Made by a program: the position numbers and the translations under genes
In this document: one piece after another, positions 58,194 to 64,000 of the stretch
How positions within the stretch are numbered: position 1 is the first letter of the stretch
Layout: each line of letters begins with the position of its first letter
Notes under the pieces: generated by a model
Told to the model about the DNA's origin: nothing
Seen by the model: the letters and a program-made list of their open reading frames with translations, nothing else
Databases searched by the model: none
Assembly (NCBI GenBank): GCA_037349315.1
Contig: JBAIAC010000027.1
Coordinates: 22,546,501-22,610,500, forward strand
Source of the DNA: Chelydra serpentina
Lineage: Eukaryota > Chordata > Testudines > Chelydridae
Length of the DNA: 64,000 bases
Reading direction: 5' to 3'

Positions 58194-58652
58194 CAGGGGT
58201 CTCAAACACGCAGCCCGCGGGGTTATTTCCTGTGGCCCGCCAAGCTCCCCATGCTTCCCTGTGTTATTTTCTGCGTCTGCCGCCTCCCCCGCCCATGTTA
58301 TTTCCTGTGGCCGCCAAGCTCCCCTCCCACCCCAGCCCCCCAGCGTGCGGCATCCCCACTTGTCTACCTACTTTCAGGCACTTCCTGCCACCAAACAGCT
58401 GTTTGGTGGCGCTTAGCTTTCCAGGAGGAAGGGGGGAGGATCGGGGATTTGAGGAAGGGGTTGGAATAGGGGCAAGGAGGGGGCGGAGTTGGGGTGGGGA
58501 CTTCGGGGAAGGGGTTAGAATGGGGCTTCACTGAAGGGGTGAAATGGGGGTGGGGCCGGGGGTAGCAAGAGGGGGGTGTTAGTAATTCAGCCCTTGGGCC
58601 AATGCACTACTCCTCATGTGGCCCTCGTGGTCATTTGAATTTGAGACCCCTG
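58194..58652. mobile_element. Non-autonomous hAT transposon with 8-bp target duplication
   Basis: The ends CAGGGGTCTCAAACAC and GAATTTGAGACCCCTG share 13 perfectly inverted bases. A perfect 8-bp duplication GCCTAGGG flanks it at 58186-58193 and 58653-58660. The interior is C- and G-rich and non-coding. It is the same terminal family as the element at 8285-8587. Confidence 0.94.
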
Positions 58653-58684
58653 GCCTAGGGTGAGATAGTTAGAGTCATGCAGTG

Positions 58685-59597
58685 TCAGTGTAGACCCTGC
58701 ATTATTTATGTCGACCTAAATGGCTTCCAGGAGGTATCCCACCATGCCCACCGTGACCAGTCTGGTCACCAGTTCAAACTCCGCTGCCCAGAAGCCAGCT
58801 GCACAGGTGAATGCCCCTTTCCTGCTAAAGCCCCAGGACGTTCTGAACTTGATCTGCCTGTTTGCTCAGTGCAGAGAGCTCACATAGCAACTATTCAGCT
58901 GAGCCTGGGCTCCATGCAGCACACTGCTCCTGCCTGGAGTACACGGGAGGTGAGGGTGGATCTGTGGGGAGAGGGGGCTGTGCAGGCACAGCTCCGCTCC
59001 AGCCGCAGGGACTTGCTCGGGGCATGGAGGGGAAGGGCAATGACAGGGACACGCAGCAGTGCCGTGTAAAACTCAAACCTGCGGCAGCCATAGCAGGAGG
59101 CAAGGGAGGCAAATAGCTGCTCTGGTGCGGAGCCGCAGACATGCCGCTTCTACAAGAAGGGGGCTGGGGTCAGGGTGGCGGTCAATATGCCCCCACAGAG
59201 TTCCTCCCATAGCCTTGTGTTCATGATGCACAGCACAAGACTGAAGAGCGGTGCAGGATCCATGCTTATGACACCGATGGCTGGCTCACGGGTTACCAGA
59301 GCAGATGAAAAGCAGCTGGATACCTACTAGGAAGCCCATGGAACAATGAGATTGAGAAACCTGCCTCATGTGACGCTGAACCTACCCCCATGAGGCATTC
59401 CAAACCCTTCCCAAAGCACCCTGCATAGCTACCCACAGTGCTCTGCTCTCTGTGTCCATGCAAGAGCTGCTACCGTGGAAGCGCTCAGTCAACACAAGGA
59501 GCTAGTGTGGACACGCAACAGTGGCTTAATTACAGTGATGGCTGTACGTCAACATAATTTAAGTTGACTTAACTTTGTAGTGTAGACATAGCCTTAG
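58685..59597. mobile_element. DNA-transposon remnant (MITE-type)
   Basis: The left part AGTGTAGACC...TATGTCGACCTAAATGG and the right part AAGTTGACTTAACTTTGTAG, TGTAGACATAGCC form an imperfect inverted pair. The interior is non-coding. Limits are approximate because no target duplication was identified. Confidence 0.5.
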
Positions 59598-59764
59598 ACT
59601 CGGCTGACTCGTGTCCTAGATCAGTGGCAACTGGAATTGCCATAAGGAGAGGCTCTTGATTATTCACTTCAGGATTATCAAAAGAGCTGCGGCATATGAT
59701 ACAGGTTTTAATGCTTGATGGAAGAGACTTGGTTACTAAAGAAATGACTAAGGGGGGATATGAT

Positions 59765-60236
59765 TAGGCTGACCATACGTACCGTTTTAAACGGGACAGT
59801 ACCGTTTTTTTCATATTTCCCGACCGTCCCGTCGTTTTAATATAAATGTCAATTTTGTCCCGTTTTTAATAAACTATATATAGTTTTTATTTTTTTGTAA
59901 AAAACTGAACGCTGGCTTGTTGCGGCTGCCCCTCGTCTCCCCGCCGAGCAGCTGAGCGGGGAGACGAGGGGCAGCTTGCCGCGGCTGCCCCTCGTCTCCC
60001 CGCCGAGCTGCTGAGCGGGGAGACGAGGGGCAGCTTGTTGCGGCTGCCCCTTGTCTCTCCGCTGAGCTGCTGAGCGGGGAGATGAGGGGCGGCTTGCCGC
60101 GGCTGCCCCTCGTCTCCCCGCCGAGCTGCTGAGCGGAGAGACAAGGGGCGGCTTGTTGCGACTGCCCCTTGTCTCCCCGTCCCATTTTTTCCATCCCAAT
60201 GTCCCGTTTTTGTCTCAAGGAAATATGGTCAGCCTA
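59765..60236. mobile_element. hAT-type element with perfect 13-bp TIRs and hairpin repeats
   Basis: The ends TAGGCTGACCATA and TATGGTCAGCCTA are perfect inverted repeats. The duplication GATATGAT (59757-59764) / GATATGGT (60237-60244) is 8 bp with one change. The interior includes an AT-rich CCCGTTTT-type region and a 59-bp tandem repeat. No transposase is encoded in 472 bp. Confidence 0.93.
59915..60184. repeat. 59-bp tandem repeat with a hairpin in each unit
   Basis: Units start GCTTG(T/C) at 59915, 59974, 60033, 60092 and 60151. Each holds CTGCCCCTCGTCTCCCCGC and its inverse GCGGGGAGACGAGGGGCAG around an 11-base spacer. The 19-bp arms are perfect in the first two units and imperfect in the next two. 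Confidence 0.93.
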
Positions 60237-60713
60237 GATATGGTAGAGGTCTATAAAATCATGACTGGTGTGGAGAAAGGAAATAAGGAAATGTTATTTA
60301 CTCCTTTTCATAAAACAAGAACTAGGGGGTCACCAAATGAAATTACTAGGGAGCAGGTTTAAAACAAACAAAAGGAAATATTTCTTCACACGGATTACCA
60401 GTCTGTGGAACTCTTTCCCAGAGGATGTTGTGAAGGCCAAACTATAACAGGGTTCAAAAAAGAACTAGATAATTTAATGGAGAATCGGTCCTTTAATGAC
60501 TATTAGCCAGGATGGGCAGGGATGGTGTCCCTAGCCTCTGTTTGCCAGAAGCAGGTAATGGGCGACAGGGGATGCATCACTTGATGATTACCTGTTCTGT
60601 TCATTCCCTCTGGGGCACCTGGCATTGGCCACTGTTGGAAGACAGGCTACTGGGCTAGATGGACCTTTGGTCTGACCCAGTATGGCCGTTCTTAGTTCTT
60701 ATGTACTAAAACA

Positions 60714-62004
60714 GATGACACGCTGCACTCCCGAAAGATTCTTGGGCCATGCTTTGATCTCTACCCTGTAATTCTTCCAACTTTAAAATAAACCTCAGTA
60801 TACCACTTGACAGCAATCTCATTCATCTTCCTCCAGATATCACCAAAACAACCACTTTGGCTCAGGAAGGGACGGAGGTTCCTAATGTGGAAACCAACTT
60901 CTCCATTCACTTCTCAAGCATCCCAATAGCAGAAACAACAAATATGAGGCTTCAGTTGAGGATACCAAGACAGCCTATGTGAATCTGCAACTTTCTCCCC
61001 CATCCCAACCCACCCCTGTTTGGTTTCCCCCTCTCTTCAGGGATGCCTGAACTGCAAGAATCTCAGATCATTGGGAATTGCAGGTCATTCAATAGGGGTA
61101 TGCCTGACAATGTCTTATCATTCTTTCTCCCTCCCATCAACCTAAAGAAATCACATTTGACCCCATCCCAATCCATAGAATTTAAGTGTTCTCCTGGATT
61201 CCAGGCTGGCAAGGGCTCACCTCTCTCAAGAAAGAATTCAGAATGGATCCCATCTGATCTTCATTCTCACCACAAACACTGATAAGAACTGGTTTGAGGT
61301 TACTAGGTTGCATGGCCTCTTCCATTCAGGTGACCCCCCTTTGCCAGATTGAGACAGATCGCTTCAGTCCTGGATAACATCTGAGCCTGAACCAATGTAT
61401 CGGGATTCCTCAGTCGATTCTTTTGTCCCTTTGTTGGTGGTGGTTAGATTAGGACTACATTTGTCACGGAACAACTGTCTGATCTCTCCCACCCACTAGT
61501 CACCCATACATCCACAAGCAGCCTGTGGACTCTGCAGATCCATCAGCTTGCAGTATTGGAGCTGAGGGTGATTTGTTATGCCTGCAAAACGTTCCTACCA
61601 CTGTCGAGAAACCAAGTAGTGACGATATTAAACAGACAACACCACAGCAGTGTATTGTATAAAGAGACAGGGAGGAGCCAGATCAGACCCCCTCTGTCAA
61701 GAAGCCATTCTTCTCTGGGAATGGTGCATCAGTCACCACATATATCCAACAGTGATCCACCTCCCAGGTAATCAAAGGTTCTGGCAGATAAACCAAGCAG
61801 GGGGAAGTTGCTCCATTTACAAATGGTCTCTGAAGGAGTCAGCACTGATGGACACCTCCCGACCTAAACACTGGGTTTCTGAAAACAGATCTATTTGCAT
61901 TCAACAACACCAAAATAATACCCCTGTTTTACTCTCACAGGGATTGGAGTCACGGTGCTCTAGGGAATGCGTTTCTAATCTCCTGTTCAGCCACTTGGCC
62001 TGTA
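60714..62004 (+). mobile_element. DIRS-like retroelement, RT/RNase H region (broken)
   Basis: Translations in all three + frames give fragments of DIRS RT/RNase H: LLDSRLARAHLSQERIQ near 61190, ELRVICYACKTFLPLSRNQV at 61556, and GGARSDPLCQEAILLWEW at about 61670 with HLPGNQ soon after. Stops and shifts separate them. It is likely the 3' part of the element whose gag-like region lies at 54743-56342, with about 4.4 kb of younger insertions between. Confidence 0.55.
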
Positions 62005-63464
62005 TGTAACCCTTCTGCCAACGGTCCTTATTCTAGGGGATTCGCTACTATTTCTTCATTTTTGGCTCGAGTCCCCACCCAGTAATCTGGGAACCGATAA
62101 CCACTCTGGGCACCTCTGCAAATCTGTACCCACTCGTAAGCACAGAGGTTTAAACAAACAAACTTTATTGGGACAGGTGGGAGAAAAGGGAAAGGCCAGG
62201 CTGACCTGGGAGAAATATTTACACTGTAACACTTTTCACCCCAGATACCTTTTCACCCCAGAAGGCTAACGGCATTTTGGGTTGTATAAGTAGGGACATT
62301 TCCAGCAGATCGAGGGACATGATCATTCCCCTCTATTCAGCACTGGTGAGGCCTCATTTGGAGTACTGTGTCCAATTTTGGGCCCCACACTACAAGAAGG
62401 ATGTGGATAAATTGGAAAGAGTCCAGCAGAGGGCAACAAAAATGATTAGGGGGCTGGAGCACATGACTTATGAGGAGAGGCTGAGGGAACTGGGATTGTT
62501 TAGCCTGCAGAAGAGAAGAATGAGGGGGGATTTGATAGCTGCTTTCAACTACCTGAAAGGGGGTTCCAAAGAGGCTGGATCTAGACTGTTCTCAGTGGTG
62601 GCAGATGACAGAACAAGGAGTAATGGTCTCAAGTTGCAGAGGTGGAGGTTTAGGTTGGATATTAGGACAAACTTTTTCACTAGTAGGGTGGTGTAGAACT
62701 GGAATGGGTTACCTAGGGAGGTGGTGGAATCTCCTTCCTTAGAGGTTTTTAAGGTCAGGCTTGACAAAGCCCTGGCTGGGATGATTTAGTTGGGGTTGGT
62801 CCTGCTTTGAGCAGGGAGTTGGACTAGATGACCTCCTGAGGTCCCTTCCAACCCTGAGATTCTATGATTCTATGATACCTGAGGGTGCACAAGCCAGTCC
62901 CAGACAGTTGGACCCTGAATGGGTGGTGCAGTTTTCGGCCTCCCACTCTCAGTTTGTGGGTCCCCCAACTTCATCACTCACAGTCTGTGGTTCCAAGAGT
63001 CCAGGAAAATCAGGGGCCCAGTTTTGTAGACAGCTGGGACTCTACCTCCTGCCCTGCTCTAATGATGTCAGCAGCTAGGACAGGGAGGCCTCACCAGAGC
63101 CGCTAGGCTGATATAGACAATGGCTATAGATTCCTCTGCTCCCTCTGGAGTGCACCCAACTGCTCTCCCTCTGCTGGAGGCTGTAGCCTGTGGCTGAATC
63201 CAACTACACTTTGTGCTGCCTGCTGGGGGCTGCGGTTGGGCCCAAGGGCTGCCTGGCTCTGCCTGCTCCTCAGGTGAGCAGAACTGCTGCTGGGCTCTGG
63301 CCGCTGTCCCGCTGGCTAGACAGCCAGCCCCTCTGGTGAGCTCTGCCCACATACGGCAGGGACAGCGCTTGGCTCAGCTCTTTCAGATAACAGGGGATCA
63401 GTGGCCTTGGGCACCCATCAGAGTCCCTGTCACCCCCCAGAGAGGTGTTCCCAGCAACAACCCG
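62005..63464 (+). repeat. LTR-like repeat, first copy, split by CR1
   Basis: The copy starts TGTAACCCTTCTGCC, contains GGCTCGAG(T/C)CCCCACCCAG, and shares this order with the copy starting at 63465. A CR1 element (62258-62876) interrupts it. No coding region was recognised. It may be the LTR of an endogenous retrovirus-like element or a tandem duplication. Confidence 0.5.
62258..62876 (+). mobile_element. CR1 LINE, 5'-truncated
   Basis: The element enters at [17 protein letters not shown] sequence and runs through [20 protein letters not shown] to a stop and the terminal GATTCTATGATTCTATGAT. It is little diverged from the copies at 1140, 6847 and 57500. Confidence 0.93.
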
Positions 63465-64000
63465 AGTGTAACCCTTCTGCCCATCAGAGTTGGCAGCAAC
63501 AAGAGCCAGGTTCAGTACCTAGGGGTTCTGTTCCAATAACACAATGCAAAACCGGCTCGAGCCCCCACCCAGTGACCTGGGATAAATATACATCACCCCC
63601 CCGGCACCTCTAAGAGGCCATACTTCCCCTCTTGCAAGCACAGAGTCTGAGTGTAGAAAAAGCCTTTTAATAACAGAGAGAAACAATGTGGCATTATGTT
63701 CATAGAATCTCAGGGTTGGAAGGGACCTTAGTAGGTCATCTAGTCCAACCCCCTGCTCAAAGCAGGACCAATCCCCAATTTTTGCCCCAGATCCCCAAAT
63801 GGCCCCCTCAAGGATTGAACTCACAACCCTGGGTTTAGCAGGCCAATGCTCAAACCACTGAGCTATCCCTCCCCCCAACAGGATTCAAATGAACAGGATT
63901 CATAAAACAAACTATGAACCAGAAGACCCCCCGCCCCCCGCCAGCAGATTAGGCTTTCTCCTCTCCCTTTGGTTCTTGAGTCCAGCAACCCCAAGTGTCA
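63465..64000 (+). repeat. LTR-like repeat, second copy, split by SINE
   Basis: The copy begins TGTAACCCTTCTGCCC and carries ACCGGCTCGAGCCCCCACCC and CTTTTAATAACAGAGAG. The SINE at 63701-63876 interrupts it and it continues to the window edge. Confidence 0.5.
63701..63876 (-). mobile_element. tRNA-derived SINE with CR1-like tail
   Basis: This is a full-length minus-strand copy ending CACTGAGCTATCCCTCCCC, with the CR1-like tail at the low-coordinate side. It is inserted in the LTR-like repeat. Confidence 0.93.

Larger units (their letters stand above)
59721..60713 (+). mobile_element. Older CR1-clade LINE 3' end (second family), split by hAT
   Basis: The copy ends TGACCCAGTATGGCCGTTCT, TAGTTCTTATG and matches the minus copy at 31592. 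For example, GACTAAGGGGGGATATGAT and GAGGTCTATAAAATCATG flank the hAT insertion here and are contiguous in that other copy. Confidence 0.85.

Overview
The window is vertebrate nuclear DNA, almost certainly from a turtle and probably a hidden-necked one (Cryptodira). It has one multi-exon animal gene with GT-AG introns and is packed with CR1 LINEs. At least six tRNA-derived SINE copies share their 3' tail with CR1, which is the signature of the tortoise Pol III SINE. There are no operons, prokaryotic signals or CRISPR arrays. Most long open frames are repeat artefacts.

The only host gene I can support is SEPTIN4 on the + strand. Eleven coding exons lie between 3052 and 42257, followed by a short 3' UTR with an AATAAA signal at 42434-42439. 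Joined at their splice sites they give 1398 nt (465 codons plus stop) in one unbroken frame: a variable N-terminal region, the septin GTPase core (P-loop, DTPG and AKAD motifs), the septin unique element and a short C-terminal coiled coil. The exon with the start codon was not found and probably lies upstream. The introns are inflated by transposons and minisatellites. Intron 4 (14.5 kb) holds CR1 copies nested in each other, SINEs, hAT elements, a solo LTR and a 52-bp tandem array. Intron 6 holds a 105-bp array. Intron 10 (13.6 kb) starts with a G-rich array of about 33 bp that begins exactly at the splice donor. It also carries a gag-only LTR retrotransposon inside an older CR1-clade LINE, and a decayed chromodomain-type Ty3/gypsy element.

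From 42.46 kb to the end I see no host gene. This part holds more CR1 and SINE copies, a 2.5-kb array of 41-bp repeats inside a hAT remnant, other DNA-transposon remnants, and a broken DIRS-like retroelement (54.7-62.0 kb) that has taken several younger insertions. One of these is a hAT element with a hairpin-forming 59-bp repeat. The final 2 kb looks like two LTR-type repeats in direct orientation.

I did not find a new multi-gene system. The observations most worth a second look are the donor-anchored G-rich array, the immediate stop codon past the SEPTIN4 exon-6 donor (relevant to the mammalian ARTS isoform), a consensus splice donor carried by a palindromic element in intron 4, and the nested insertions whose order can be read from target-site duplications.
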